64,000 bases of DNA from Diphasiastrum complanatum (GCA_029204225.1 CM055104.1:50449935-50513934); one strand, 5' to 3'; numbered from the stretch's first letter, positions 11,035-23,893 are shown. The notes: generated from the sequence alone by a model not told the origin. Numbers and translations are program-made.

Positions 11035-11457
11035 TGTGGTACCGCGGTACCATCATGGTACCGCGGTACTAGTATGGTCCCGCGGTACCGGGATCCGCGG
11101 TACCCAGTACCGCGGGACCTATGATCAGAACCATATATATATATATATATCAGAACCATGAGGGTCCTGGCCGTTTTGCCCGCGTCCGACGTCTGGACCC
11201 GGACGCGTCCGACCCCTGGACTAGGGGTCGGACGCGTCTATTTTTTTTTTTGAAAAAAAAAATAAAAAAAGTAGATGCGTCCGGGGGTACGGACGCTCCC
11301 GGACTCACGCGTCCAGGGTATAGACGCAATTTTTTTTTAAATATTTTTTTAAAAAAAATTTAAAACAAAACAAAAAAAAAATCGGACGCGGATGCACCTT
11401 TGGCACGTCCGTGTCTGGACGCGGACGCAGACGCGCGTCCGCGTCCGCCATCCGCTT

Positions 11458-11460
<3 letters not shown>
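11035..11460. repeat. GGTACC-(AT)n-GGACGC module, copy X3
   Basis: GGTACC words (11038-11110), ATCAGAACCAT around (AT)n (11115-11160), GAGGGTCCTGGCCGTTTTGCC, then GGACGC/GCGTCC words with T-run/A-run hairpins to 11455. It parallels 690-1135 and is inverted relative to 4735-5020. Confidence 0.75.
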
Positions 11461-11505
<45 letters not shown>

Positions 11506-11819
11506 TAGTGCCCTGTGGTACCGCTGTTATGGTACTGCCGGTACCATAACAGTACCGCCAGTACGGTACCGCCCTAGGATGCGCGATACTAGGGCAGTAC
11601 CATAATAAAAAAAAAAATTCAAAGTTTTTTCTCGTGTTATTTTCGCAAAATATATATATATATATATTTTTGGTACTGCCGACCGATATTGTACCGCGGT
11701 ACCAGTATGGTCCTGCAGTACCGGGATCCGCAATACCTGGTACCGCGGGACCTATGATATATATATATATATCTGAGGAAGCGGATGGCGGACGCGGACA
11801 CGCGTCCGCGTCCGGACGC
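11461..11819. repeat. Second GGTACC/(AT)n block pair
   Basis: (AT)n at 11461-11502, GGTACC-type words with several one-base variants (11510-11610), a T-run, another (AT)n (about 11650-11668), GGTACC words (11690-11755), (AT)n, then GGACGC words (11785-11822) leading into repeat R copy B. Confidence 0.65.
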
Positions 11820-13012
11820 GTCCGTTTTTTTCAAATTTTTGTTTTTTTGAAAAAAAAAAAAATACAGGCACCTGCCTACATTGTCCCCCATCCCAAAAGC
11901 AAAATAAAAGCAATTTATGGCCCCTGTTTTTCCCCCGGAATTAATTATTAGAGGGTGTCTGGCACCCACCTGCCCCCTCTTGTTAAAAAATAGGAAAACG
12001 GTACCAAACAAATTTGCAAAAACATTTGCAGCAGACCTAACCACTGGGCCATGCTCTCATAACTGAGATATTACTAAACAACCATGGCTAATGAGCATTT
12101 CATAAATTATTACGAACCTTTATTGGGAACTAAGCTCCAAAAAAGTGGCAAAGAAAGATCTGAGAGTGGTTTCGAGTGAAGATGATGGTTTGTATGGCAA
12201 ACATATTACTGGTTTAGGGTTTAGGGTGCATCAGAAGTCTCTGGGGGAATTCAGGGCTCACCAGAACAGTGAGAAGCTATGCACTACTGTGACTTGGTTG
12301 ATGAGATCGGTTTCTTCCCGGATGAACTTGAACAGCTTGCTTATTAGTTATGGCACTACTTCAACACGCTACAATACGATGTCGAAATTTTGCGTACCAG
12401 CACGGGGGCTCCGAAACATCTCCCAGTTTTCAGGTCCCGAGCGGACAAAGTGTCCCTGAAGCCTTGTTTAACGTCGAACTTCGGACGGACGTTGCGGGCC
12501 GACCGTCGGTCGTTTCCTCGTCCTGTTTGTTCCCACAGGTTCATATCGAGGTTGTCCACTGGCCGAAACAGACGGCACCTGAAACGGATCCCGTTTGGAG
12601 AAACGCGTTTGGAGAAACGGGACCATCGGATGGAGAGTTGCAAAACTAGTCCATTTCGCTTGATCTAATTGCGCTTCGCTCCAGTCGAAGGGCCATTTTG
12701 ACCGAACGATACCCGAATCGAGCCAGGCTCGATCCCTTGGGTTCGTATCGGGATCACGAACATGAGGACTATGTTCCCGGACCATTGATGCATTCTACAC
12801 AGTACCATGGCCTATGTGATGAGATAGATTTAGGGTTTGGAGTGGTACAACGTCACGTGGGCAACTAGTCGAGCATGTCCTGGTAGATGTCCGTCGACAC
12901 AACGAACGAAAGCTAGAAGCAGAATTTCACGAGAGCCAGCGAGAGATAATGGGGCGACTACCGGAGCTGCAGCTACGTGCCCTCACGGTCCTCGGACCTG
13001 CTCCCCCCTGTC
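11820..13012. repeat. Dispersed repeat R, copy B
   Basis: This is a direct copy of 1136-2340, from ACAGGCACCTGCCTACA to CTCGGACCTGCTCCCCCCTG. It carries a telomere-like GGTTTAGGGTTTAGGG at 12210-12226 that copy A lacks at that point. It ends abruptly near 13012, where gypsy sequence starts. Confidence 0.65.
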
Positions 13013-14414
13013 GGAGCTCCAATAGCACTAGATCATCTGTGGGAATTAGGTCATCTTTTCCACCACGTCGTTCCTTTAAATGACTAACATGGAATACAGG
13101 ATGAACCTTAGTTCCAACAGGGAGTTCTAGTCTATAAGCAGCCCTACCAATCTTGTTAAGAACTTTGAAAGGACTGCTAAAACGCGGAGATAACTTCGGA
13201 CATTTCCCCGTTCAAAGTGTCTTAGAGTCTTTTGGGATTCTAAGATACACCCAATCACCGATCTCAAACTCTCGAGGAGCGCGACTTTGGTTCGCATAGA
13301 ATTGGGCTCTATCTTGAGCCGATCTAATGCTTTCCCTAACCATCTGCAACATTTCCTGCATATCGTGCAAGAAATCCGTTGCAGCTTGAACCTTGAGACC
13401 TTTGAGTCCAACGGAGATAGGGGAACGAGGCTGAAAGCCGTACAAGAGCATAAAAGGATTAAAACTAGTGGCAGAATGCTTCATACTATTGTATGCGAAC
13501 TCAACCATTGGGAGATACATTTTCCAATCTGATTGTTGCTTGGAAACATATGCACGAAGCATATCTTCCATCGACTGGTTGACACGTTCGGTCTGACCAT
13601 CGGTTTCTGGGTGTTCCGCAGATGATAGACTTAAGGTAGTTTCTTTCAAAGACCGCTGGTCAGAACTTGCCAGTGAACTTGGAATCATGATCACTAACGA
13701 TATCGTTCGACAAACCAGACAACCTGAACAACTTTTCAATGAAGAGTTGAGCAAGTTCAGAAGCTTCGACAATAGTTTTTGTTGGAATAAATTGCGCCAT
13801 TCTGGTTAGCCTGTCAACTACTACCCAAATAGCATCGTGACCCTTCCCTGACTTGGAAAGTCCGACCACAAAATCCATGGAAATACCTTCCCATTTCTTG
13901 TTGGGAATTTCTATGGATGCAACAGACCAGCTGCTTTGAGTCTTTCCGCTTTATTTACTTGGCATTGTTCACACCTATGAACATATGCCTCGACATGACC
14001 TTCCATTTTTGGCCAATAAAATTCTCTCTTAACAAGGTCGAGTGTCTGTATACCAGGGTGTCCCGCGTTGGGGCTATCGTGGCACTCGTGTAGGATTTGG
14101 GCCCTAATGTCCGCGATATCTGGGGCGCAGACTTTTCCTCTACGGAAAAGCAAACCATTCCGAATGGAATAATCATCAAGTATTTTCTCTTCGCGAGATT
14201 TCTTGGAATCCTGCATTCCAAGATTGTCTCTCATTAAAGAGCTTCCTGCCAGGACATCTTGCCAAATATGACCGAAAAACTCATCGGTCCGACAAAGATC
14301 TCGCAGAGAAAGATACAACTTGGATTGGAACTCAGCAAAGCATAACTGATTAACTTCTTCAATCTGGCTCAAAGCATCAGCGACACAATTCGACGTACCT
14401 TGACGGTAGTGCAC
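13013..14414 (-). pseudogene. Ty3/gypsy integrase region (element a)
   Basis: Minus-strand pieces in two or more frames give the end of RNase H (NCVADALSQIEE), the integrase zinc-binding part (HDSPNAGHPGI, CEQCQVNKAERLKAAG), the start of the catalytic core (MDFVVGLSKSGKGHDAIWVV), IVSDHDSKFTGKF, and the C-terminal IGDWVYLRIPKDSKTL region. Several frameshifts and stops break it. The element at 44771-48530 is a close relative. The left end is lost at about 13013; gag, protease and RT are missing between here and the leader. Confidence 0.75.
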
Positions 14415-15765
14415 AAGGCCTCAAGAAATAACCAACTTGAGAGCAATAAAACTCTACAACAACTTGGGAGAACGAGGGAAAGGAAGTGAACATACCTCCT
14501 TCACCCCCTCCCCAAAGCTTCTCTCCACCCTCATGCAAAAAGGATAGGTGGGGCCCAAGAAAGGCCCCATTTGTCCCTTCTAGCCCATTCTAATCATGTG
14601 GTCCCACCCAAAGGTGCCACATGGTCCATGGACCCCAAAGATTTATGAAATGTAGTTTTGGCCCTTTCTCCCCTCTCCAACTCCTATGTACCAGAGCTCT
14701 CTCCACTCCTTTGGAGATCTGCAGGTATAGAGGAGGAAGGAGAAAGTACGGCTCACAAAGGACAGGGCTCCAAGATTTTCTTTAGATTTAAGATTTTTAT
14801 CTTCCTAAGCATTAAACTTTAAGACTTAACACACTCTTTTATTTTTAGCACAAATTGTCTTAGCAAAGAGGGAGGTGACAGGGCTGTTGGGAGGTGCGCC
14901 ACTCCCCTCCCCTGTGAGACAAATACCACCAGCACAAAGTACGTTTGTGGGGAAAGGTATTACTCCCCCCCACTCTCACGCGCAAGTACTGCGCCTACCA
15001 AGAGCGCTTTTGTGGGGGGAGGTATTATTCCCCTCCCCACCCTGAGTGCTAATCAACGACGCGACAGCGTCATGTCGACTCAGCGTGTCTGGGGGAGGTA
15101 TTATTCCTCCCCCCTCCCTCCTCTATGAAAAGAGTAGCATCTGCAGGTACTAATTGTACCTGCAGATCGCTGTGCCAAAGGAATAAGTACATCCCTCCCT
15201 TCCCGAGGAGTTCCACGCGAAAGAGCGCCAGCTGGGCCGAAGCCTGGCTCCCCAATATTTTTTGTTTTGATAGCAAAACTTTGTAAAGGGGGTAAAGACT
15301 AAAGCAAACCAATTTTAACAGAAAGGTTTTCAAACAAAGGTCTTCCCTTTGTATGGACAGCACCAGAAACCCACTGGTACAGAAGGTACAGGGAGACCAA
15401 TCTCCAGATTAAGTGCAAACAAGATACAGACCAAAGGTCTCAAAATCTTTCAAACTTAAGGAGGTTTAAACTTAAACAAAGTTTAAAAGGATGGCTTAGC
15501 TCCCAAACTAAAACGTTTTTTTAAACTTATCAATCTAAAGTTTAAACTAACTCCATCTTTCCTATACAAACCAAGAAACACAAAGTTTGAATAGAAAAGA
15601 CAAGGTTATTGAGAACTTGTTTAAATAAAAAAAAAACAAGCTTACATCCACAAACCAACCTTTTCAAAATAGATTGAACTGGCCACATTCCAATAAGGAA
15701 TAACAATGCTAAGGCAAAAAAGAGAACGTGTGCACCTTAAGGAAATCTATGGCTCTGATACCAAC
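14415..15765 (-). other. Leader of gypsy element a
   Basis: This lies between the 5' LTR (right) and the truncated pol (left). No gag is recognised. Between 14870 and 15120 there are four imperfect copies of a hairpin-like motif (GGGGAGGTATTATTCCCCTCC and variants). The primer-binding site TTGGTATCAGAGCC, complementary to the initiator-Met tRNA end, reads on the minus strand at about 15751-15764. Confidence 0.55.
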
Positions 15766-16114
15766 TGTTACAACTCCCTAGGATCATGGACTGCCTTGAA
15801 GGTTCCGCACACCCCATACCAGTGACGATGCACCGTAACCGCCCAACCATAGGATCACAACCGACCCACCCTGGTGGTATGGGACGCCAGTTATCGTAGG
15901 AGGCTTGACCGGGCATGATTATGTCGATTGCTCCAGAACTCGGCTCTCCCTAGCACACATCTCCTGGCCTGGAGATACATCCTGGCTCATGCACGTGCTC
16001 TCCATCCACCAACTCCTAGGTAGACTGAGTGAATGGAAAGAGGGAAACCCCACCACTATATAGGCATACCTTAGTGGGTCCCATCAAGCACGGTCCTACC
16101 AGTGACACATGACA
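15766..16114 (-). mobile_element. 5' LTR of gypsy element a
   Basis: The 349-bp segment ends in TG/CA in both directions: minus-strand start TGTCATGTGTCACTGG at 16114 and end GGGAGTTGTAACA at 15766. It abuts the primer-binding site on the left. A TATA-like CTATATAGTGG lies at about 16050-16062. It is inserted in the C-terminal coding region of a hAT scrap. The partner LTR is not found. Confidence 0.65.
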
Positions 16115-16254
16115 GCACCCAACTCTTGGCAGGCATTGGCCCAGACTTGGAGGAGTCCCAGATGCCTCCAGACTCCCAGCCAGACTTTGTATTTGACACC
16201 CCTGTAGATGCATCTTGCACGCAGAGGGATGATTTTTTTAGCACAGACTTGTAG
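16115..16254 (+). pseudogene. hAT transposase C-terminal scrap
   Basis: The plus-strand reading ends PDLEESQMPPDSQPDFVFD, then TQRDDFFSTDL and TAG at 16252-16254. The same tail ends hAT-1 at 3196 (PDLEESQMPPDSEPGFVFD). The rest upstream is separated by the inserted LTR. Confidence 0.7.
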
Positions 16255-16446
16255 ATATTGATACACAAAGCATCATGTACATTGCCATCATATGAGATGT
16301 ATGTATTTTTTTACAGTCTATTCGTGTCATGGCTAATTTATCATGGTTGGTTACAAATGGTTAGGTATGTGAAATTTGAATGTCTAGTTAGAAATCGTTT
16401 GAATTACGCAATTTGAATGGTTAGTTAGAAATGGCTTGCTCTATGC

Positions 16447-16501
<55 letters not shown>

Positions 16502-16660
16502 GTAGTATGAAAACTATAAATGCTGCAGCTATTGTGTTACACAAGCGCATCTTCATGTCTCTCATATCATATGCATCATGTCCAATCATTGAACCCTAAA
16601 CACTAAACCCCACACCCTAACAAATGGCACAGTTAACATAACACCCTAAACAACAATCCC
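16255..16660. other. hAT scrap 3' flank with (GA)n
   Basis: An inverted counterpart of 2890-3195: stretch 16255-16390, (GA)n at 16452-16498, then reversed TTTAGGG-like words (16592-16660). No gene is seen. Confidence 0.5.
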
Positions 16661-17760
16661 TAACAAATTGCAGTGCCGCATACACTTGAACTCGTGTATA
16701 ATGCCAGGATTACAGTCCGCAGGTTCGTGATCCCGATACGAACCCAAGGGATCGTGCCTGGCTCGATTCGGGTATCGTTCAGTCAAAATGGCCCGTCGTC
16801 CTTTAGGGAGAAGGTAAATAAGTTTTGCATTCTTAATAGCGAGGAAATGCAAAAGTGGATTCCGCTATACGAAGAGGCCAAGGCTTGTAGACAAATTGCT
16901 CGAGGCCACTTTCAGAAGAGGGCATAGAAGACAACCATATCCACCTGACCTCGCCCTTCTACCCAAGGAGATGACGCTTGATTGGCTGCATGAGGCCCTT
17001 AGAGAAGGCTCGACAAACAACCATGAAGTAACAGAGAAAGAGCGGCAATATGCAAGGGGCTGCGATTTACATGTAAGCTATGATGATCATCATTCACATG
17101 TTAATCAGGGAGCGAAATGCACTAAGGTCTAGCAAAATGGGCATAGTAGTGTGTAGGTCTTGTGGTTCCCTGTTTTGAGAGCTTGTCACTCTTCTGGTGA
17201 GCATTGATTTCCACCAGAGACTTGTGGTACTGAGAGCTTGTCACTCTTCTGGTGAGCGTTCACCTCTCCCAAATCCTCTGGTGAGCATTCACTTCTTTGA
17301 GACAATCACTGATGCACCCTAAGCCTTAAATTAGTAATTAGTTTGTCATGCAAACCATCATCTTCACTCCGAACTTCTTTCAGATCTTTCTTTGCCGCTT
17401 TTTTGGAGCTTAGTTCCCAATGAAGGTTCATAATAATTATGGATTGCTCATTAGTCATTGTTGTTTGGTAATATCTTAGTTATGGGAGGCATGGGCAGTG
17501 GTTAGGTTTGCAAATTTGTTTAGGCACCTTTTTCCGTTTTTTTAATAGGAGGGGGCAGGTGGGTGCCAGACACCTTCTGATAATTAATTCTGGGGGGGGG
17601 GGGGTAGGGGGAGGAAAATTGTTTTTATTTCGTTTTGGGGATGTGGGATAGTGAGGGGAGGGGCCTGTATTTTTTTTTTTGAAAAAAAAAAAAATGAAAA
17701 ATGTCGGACGCGTCCGAACCCGGACGCACGTCCGCGCCCAGGGTCCGCTTCCTTAGATAT
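16661..17760. repeat. Dispersed repeat R, copy C (inverted)
   Basis: The reverse complement of parts of copies A/B: 16725-16800 matches 2035-2120, and 17140-17580 matches 1265-1665 in reverse. It ends in GGACGC words (17703-17752). Between them, 16810-17130 is different sequence with protein-like reading, annotated separately. Confidence 0.6.
16811..17131 (+). pseudogene. Transposase-like fragment, possibly CACTA-type
   Basis: Plus-strand readings in two frames give EEMQKWIPLYEEAKAC, RRQPYPPDLALLPKEMTLDW, EKERQYARGCDLHVS. The last piece recalls the region before DUF4216 of plant CACTA (En/Spm) TNP2 proteins (ARGP-x-V-x-x-Y). A frameshift near 16920 and the short length show it is broken. The family call is tentative. 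Confidence 0.35.
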
Positions 17761-19080
17761 ATTGTATTATGTAAACAGTTCATTAAGTACTTAATGTTGT
17801 TTTTTGGCTATAAAAACAAAAAAAATCTAAGTTTTGAAAAAATTTCCAACTACAAAAAACAATTAGAACAAAAAAAATCAAAACAATATTATTTGACCAA
17901 AGGAGGGTCCTCGTAGTGTTCAAAAAAGTTTCGAAACACTACCATAAGTTCCCCCATAATTTATTTTGCAGTTTGAATACCATATTGCAAAAAAAAAAAA
18001 AAAAAAAAAAAAGCTTTCTTGAACAATGTTCTGGGCAAATTCCCAGCAAACGTGCAATGCAACTCTGGTCTGGGTACATAGCATAGTGAGTTACAGTAGT
18101 TTTGTGGATGAAATTTCATGCTTGAATACAGTTTACATGTAAGTCATTGAAAAACTGAGTTTTCAATTCATTTATACAATTTACGTAAAAAAGTCGTCCT
18201 TGTAAATCACTGCATGTGGATTTGCCGAATATTTTGTAATCATGTCGATCTAGATCGATGGTAGTGAAATTGAGTTTCAATGGTGAAAATCAAATTTCAC
18301 ATTCTTCAATCTACATCGAACATGAATCGAAAATCCCAATTACATAAATTTTTAAGAACTAGGATTGTTTCGAATTTTTTCAAAATTGTCAGTTATCGAT
18401 TAATCAAAATTGGCTTGAAAAGTGAATGGCCTTATTAAGATGTAATTAGTTAGATTTCGAGGTCACAGTTAATTTTACTTAAAGTTGAAGATTTTGTATC
18501 TGTCAACTATTTTTAGCAATTTCAGGTAATTAATAATGATCGATGCAATTGCAAGAGAGTGGAACAGTCCCAATGTCGACCGAACATGATATGTTATCAG
18601 AGTTTATAAAACAAGTATGTATGCTAAATGTATACACACACATACATATATACATAACTTGCAAATGCCAGACCCTTGGTGGATGGTACCTCTTCATATG
18701 GTTCAAACTGAGATCATCAGATCTAAAGAAGCTCACAAAGAGAATTGCAATATTTTTTTTCTTTCATGAAGTATTTGAAAACATGCCAAAGGTTCGGGAG
18801 GAGCTTGCATGGAATGACTCACAAATACAACAACTATCTTTTTGGGAACAAAGGATGAAACCAAGCTGATTATTGTGTCTGCACAACTCTCGAGTTTTTG
18901 GGACAATATTTGTAGTCACAGATGTATTTGTGTGAACTTTTGAAAACTTAAAAAGGGATATCTCATCATATCTATGAGCATACTATAGACTTGAATCATT
19001 GATGCAAAACCACTAGGAAAAATGCATAATCGAATGAATACAATGTACACTGCTTGCTCTTTTCACTAAATCCCTTTAAG
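17761..19080. other. AT-rich non-coding stretch
   Basis: It has poly-A/T runs (17988-18011) and no recognised gene. An open frame at 18543-18869 has no family resemblance. The missing upstream EPL1 exons were looked for here (the acidic D-x-E-D-x-D-W-L block) and not found. Confidence 0.4.
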
Positions 19081-19510
19081 CATTATTGAAAAGAATGATG
19101 CATATGAGATCATAGAAGAGAGACAACAAGCATTCAAATATCCAATGGATATGCTGATAGGTTGGCCTATGATTGGGATGTTCCATTTCATGTATAGTAG
19201 ATGCATCTCAATATGCTCAAGGATGTGTATTAGCGCAACTTATCAAACAACAAGTTTATTATTAGACCATTTACTATACCAAGAGAATCTTAACCAAGGT
19301 GAAAATGCACTATAAAATCATTGAGGAGGCCTTATCAATGCTCATAAGTTCCGCCATCATCTATTGGGTTGTAAATTCTATCTCTATTTGGATCATCAAT
19401 GATTGATGGTTAACAAGACATGCATATTTGTGAGAGTTGCTCGTTGGCTGTTATTGTTGCAAGTGTGCCAACTTGAACTTTGTAAACTTGATGAAAAACA
19501 TGTGGTGATA
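19081..19510 (+). pseudogene. Ty3/gypsy RT-RNase H relic
   Basis: Shifting plus frames give EERQQAF, FHF, a GCVLAQLIKQQ-like segment, KFRHHLLGCKFYLYLDHQ, then RVARWLLLLQ. In plant gypsy RNase H the order is FHVHVDAS, GCVLAQ, KFRHYLLxxKFxxxTDHQ, RxxRWLLLLQEF. It is heavily decayed. Confidence 0.55.
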
Positions 19511-20100
19511 GACTCAAAATCCAAATTGGACACAAGGGAGAGGGTAGATATAAATGATGAAAGGCACCATCAAAACTGGAGTGAAGACAAATAAATATAA
19601 AGGCTTGTGCTTATACACCTAGATGATTATCTTTGATATTTGGCTTTTAGGATACTCTTATTCACTTTTTCCATACACAATCCTTCCTTGCCGTCAAATT
19701 TGAAGGCTTGAATGATGAAAGGGGGATTCATTTGTATGTTGTTGGTTGTGGTGTGGGATATTTTGAAGTTGTAGTTGGTAAATTGCTTTGCTCACACTCT
19801 AGATAGAGATAAGGTTGGTTTGTATGTTGTTGGTTGTGTTGTGGTGGTGAGTACTAGTCATAGGTTTTATTTTTGGTTTTGCTATTGGTTGCACTCAGTC
19901 TTCCTTTTGGTTCTCTACATACTACTTTAGTCTAGATTGATTCCCCATTTACATAACAAAGTTTGAATATTCGAGTAATAGATAGCTTCTATATTCATAG
20001 ACTAGAATGTGTTCAATATTATACATGAACTTATTTCAACTATTCTCTATAAATAGTTTCTATAGACGGACATGATCAAATTCTGAAATCACAATGCCAG

Positions 20101-20224
20101 GTTTGAAGGGATGCTCTTAATGATGGAGCTCCTAGATCACAAGGCACGAGAGAGAGCTGGGGGAATGCCATTGATGCCAGGTGTTCCAGTTCCAGCTATT
20201 CTTCAGTGTGAAGTTGCAATTGAG
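20101..20224 (+). CDS. EPL1: EPL1-like exon a
   Basis: The acceptor AG is at 20099-20100 and the donor GT at 20225. The exon begins with the last base of a split codon and then reads F-E-G-M-L-L, MELLDHKARERAG, VPVPAILQCEVAIE. The family has a KFE-LL-(K/M)-LE-LDHK-RERAG block here. It ends at phase 0. Confidence 0.85.
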
Positions 20225-23200
20225 GTGTGCACATGGTCAACTACTTTAAAACTCCCAAGCACTTGTATGTGGCTATTAGTGTGTTTCACTATATCAACTG
20301 TAAGTGATCTTCATTGTCTTTAATTGTAAGTGATCATAAATTTATTGCCTTGAATTCATCCTACAAATATATATTCATACGTAAAGTTCTCATTATGATC
20401 TTAAGTGTATTTCATTAAACCTCTAATTGCATGTCAAAGTCATCTTCAACTATGTAGTCATTGTTTTTGTTGCTTTTGTTATCTTATGTTCTTCATGAAA
20501 TTTTGACACTTTAACAATTACAAGATTTGTCTATAGACTTAGGAAACTTCAATTAAACTTTGATACTGTGTGTTTTGTAACTTTTCTCAAGCTCTAGCCA
20601 TTAATGATAGCCTTATTTTCTCGAGCTTTTGTAAACCAATATTAGATAGAGTAATTCATGCTAGCTATGGCTAATTAGCCATAGTTAACTCTACACTTAT
20701 CTCATTTAGCCAAGAATGTAACGTACTTTCCTCCTTTGGAGCATTTATGTCCTCAATAATGAAGCTAGGAAAACTTACTATCAAATGTCTCCAAGAATCA
20801 TCATCTTTTGAATGTCTTCCTTAACCTAGAGTAAATGCATTTAGTCAATCATTGTGATCCCATTCATCTCAAGTTCCTAAGAGCTCTACATAAAGTGTCC
20901 TCGACTAGGACTAATCATACCGAAGAGAAAGTGAATCTGTCTTCTAAAATTCGATTCTCATGAAAGGTTGGATGCAGTAGATTTTTTGCCTAGTACTAGC
21001 TCATAAGCTTCAATATCGATTCAAGTTTCTATTTATAGAACTTCATAGAGGACTCTTAACTCCTATGGGAATCCATGATACCCTTAACTGTCTTCATCAA
21101 AATTGAACCATACCCTAAAGCATAGTTGCACAGAAACGCGTTTCTGAAACCGCGTTTTTCGGAAACACGTTTCTGGCATAGAAACGTGTTAAAAAAAAAC
21201 ATAATATAATTTTTTTTTTATACAATAAGGGGCCATTTAGTTATGACTTTACAATGGGTATAATGATGTTGATCTAGTGTCCAAAATGCTATTTAGAGAT
21301 TTTGCCAAATTTAAAGTATGTTTGCTAAGTTCAAGCCTTCAAGCAATGAGATAAAATAGGGACAAGGCAAAAAAAAAGTCGGATTGTGAACGATCCTCAA
21401 TAAAGCTTCTAGAGGGCAAATAATTGGCCTTTTAGCAATGGGAAGAAATTAGGACTGGGCAAGAGGGATCATGACGGGTAGGTAGTGGGACATTCTAATT
21501 TTTTTTATAATTTTTTATATTAAAGGACCTAAAGCGTAAATCTAGGAGTTAATGCACCTGAACTGGACCATCCTGTACCCAAAACATTTGGCAACCTATA
21601 CATATGTAATGCCCTTAATTAGAGCTTTCATCTGATACCTATATTACCCACAAAAAAAAAAAAAAAACTCAGTTGAACAGCCCATTTTTAATGTATGGAA
21701 CTGCTGGCTCAACAATAAGGACTAATAGGTTATCAGGATGTTATTTTCCCATTATTCTGTTTTAAATTTGGATCAATGAATTTCTGGACTTTTATGCAAA
21801 TGAGAGTGGAGAAAGTCCAGCTTATTATTGTGTGTTTGGCATTTATAAGATGTTCTCAGAAGATGCTTTTTTTTTTCCTGATTGAGATTCCTTACGTTCA
21901 TCATCTGCCATGTTAAATGTTATAAAGCATGTTATGCTATGTATTTATGTAAAAGGACCTCTTTCTACTATAACATTTGTTTCAAATAATCTTCGAAGTA
22001 CATTATCATTGTTGATTAAATGCCTGCAGGCAATGCGGTCTCACACAACAAGACCTGCTGTTCTGACAGCAGTGTTTGAGTATTGGATAGCCAAGGTAAA
22101 CATGAACTTGACATCTCTGCTTTAATCCTTTGGGATGGAATCATGAGTGAGAATCTTATTGTCTCAAAACTCGAGAGTCCTAGAAGGTAGTATTAAAATT
22201 TTGCTGTTTGCTGGATATAGATAAACGTGGAACTTTTCTGCAAGAGAGCATTACCTAGCTTGCTTTAAGAGGATTGATTACACTAGCTTATGTATGCAAG
22301 TTGGATTCTTCAAAATAAGTGACCCTGGTACATCTTGATTTAGTAGCCTCTTGTATATCTTATATGTTTATATGTGGAAATGACTGGAATCAAAGTTCTT
22401 GCGGTGAGGAAGCAGTCATCAACTGACAGGCCGCATATTTATTGATGTTGATATTGTAACTTGAGAAGCAAATCACATGCTTGCTTATGGGTTTAATATG
22501 TTGCTGTTATTTTCTTAGTCGCCCTCTTTTCAGAGCTTTTTGATTGATGGGCTCCTCTCAACATCTTTTAATGTAGTACAAAATGTTTAAGCTGCAACTG
22601 GTTGAATTGTATTCCATGGAACACAATACTGATTGCCACACAAGCCTGAGATCGTACACCCAAAAATCCTCATCCTTGTGGGTTGTGGTGTAAATACATT
22701 ATGCACTGGAGACCTCCATGCAAATTGTCTTGTTACTACAACCATGTCCCCATTGTTGATTTTACTGTTAGAAAATGCTTTCAAAAGGTTCTAGGCCATA
22801 AAGAGCCAAAAAACTGTTGACCCAAATTTGTGACTGCGGCGGCACTAGAAATGTTGACAACTTTGGTGCATCGCAGTAGTGACTCTATGGATGGGCAATG
22901 AGTGAGCATTTGTCACTTGATAATGTGTGGTTACCTTATGGAGCTTGGCTTGTTAGTTTGCTTACAGTTGTTATCAACCATCAACGGGCCACTATGTTGT
23001 CTTGACATGACTGAATGATCATAGGGCCATCTTTGTTGCATGCCGACTAATGTTGGTCACAATCTAAATCTCCTCAGGCTTGACAACTAGGCCCATGACA
23101 ATTATATCCTAAACTTTTTACAACCTTCTAGAAAGGCTCATCAAGTCACTATGTGCAACAAACCTAACACAAGTTGGATTGGATGGCTGCTATGATTACT

Positions 23201-23839
23201 AGTCAACATGGTGCCTACACTTGGATGACCACAAGTCTAGATCTTCTTATATCCACCTCTTGCAATGTGAACAACCTTCCCTCACTTGCAAGCGTTTCTA
23301 CAATATGCTTACACAAAAAGTTGGATGTTCTCTACATCCCTTGAGTAGCTCGAACTTTTAAACTATGTCATTGATTATCTTATTGACCTTTCATGGCTTA
23401 TAAGGTGTAATGTGTAGGAGATAACTTGGTGCACCTCTTGTCTAAACACTAATGCGATAATTGCGATGGACTCGTACTTCCCTAACCTTAATTACTAGTG
23501 GCCCTAATTGGCATACCTTTAAGTACTGAGCCGTATGGGACCAAGTGGCCTAACTTGCCCTAATGTCTAAAGGGTTCCACTAAGAGCCTCTACATAGTAA
23601 ATATATCGTTATATAATATAGTCATTAGATAGATGATTGTATTCCTTCTCTTCTAATGGGTATTGCTTGGGCTTTTCAAAGTTCATGGGAGATCTCTTGT
23701 GTATGCTTAGCTATTGCTTTTAGGGCTTTAGCCATTGTTCTTCATTGATATCAATATTTGTGATTAAGTTCATAAGATGGTATCAAAGCACTTTCTTGAG
23801 CTATATATATTTGTCTCTAGCGCTTTTCTCTCTGGACAT

Positions 23840-23893
<54 letters not shown>

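Noticed and set aside
18543-18869. Open frame as an upstream EPL1 exon
   Set aside because: It lacks the acidic W-L block and any other EPL1 motif, has no convincing splice borders, and includes simple CACACATA sequence.
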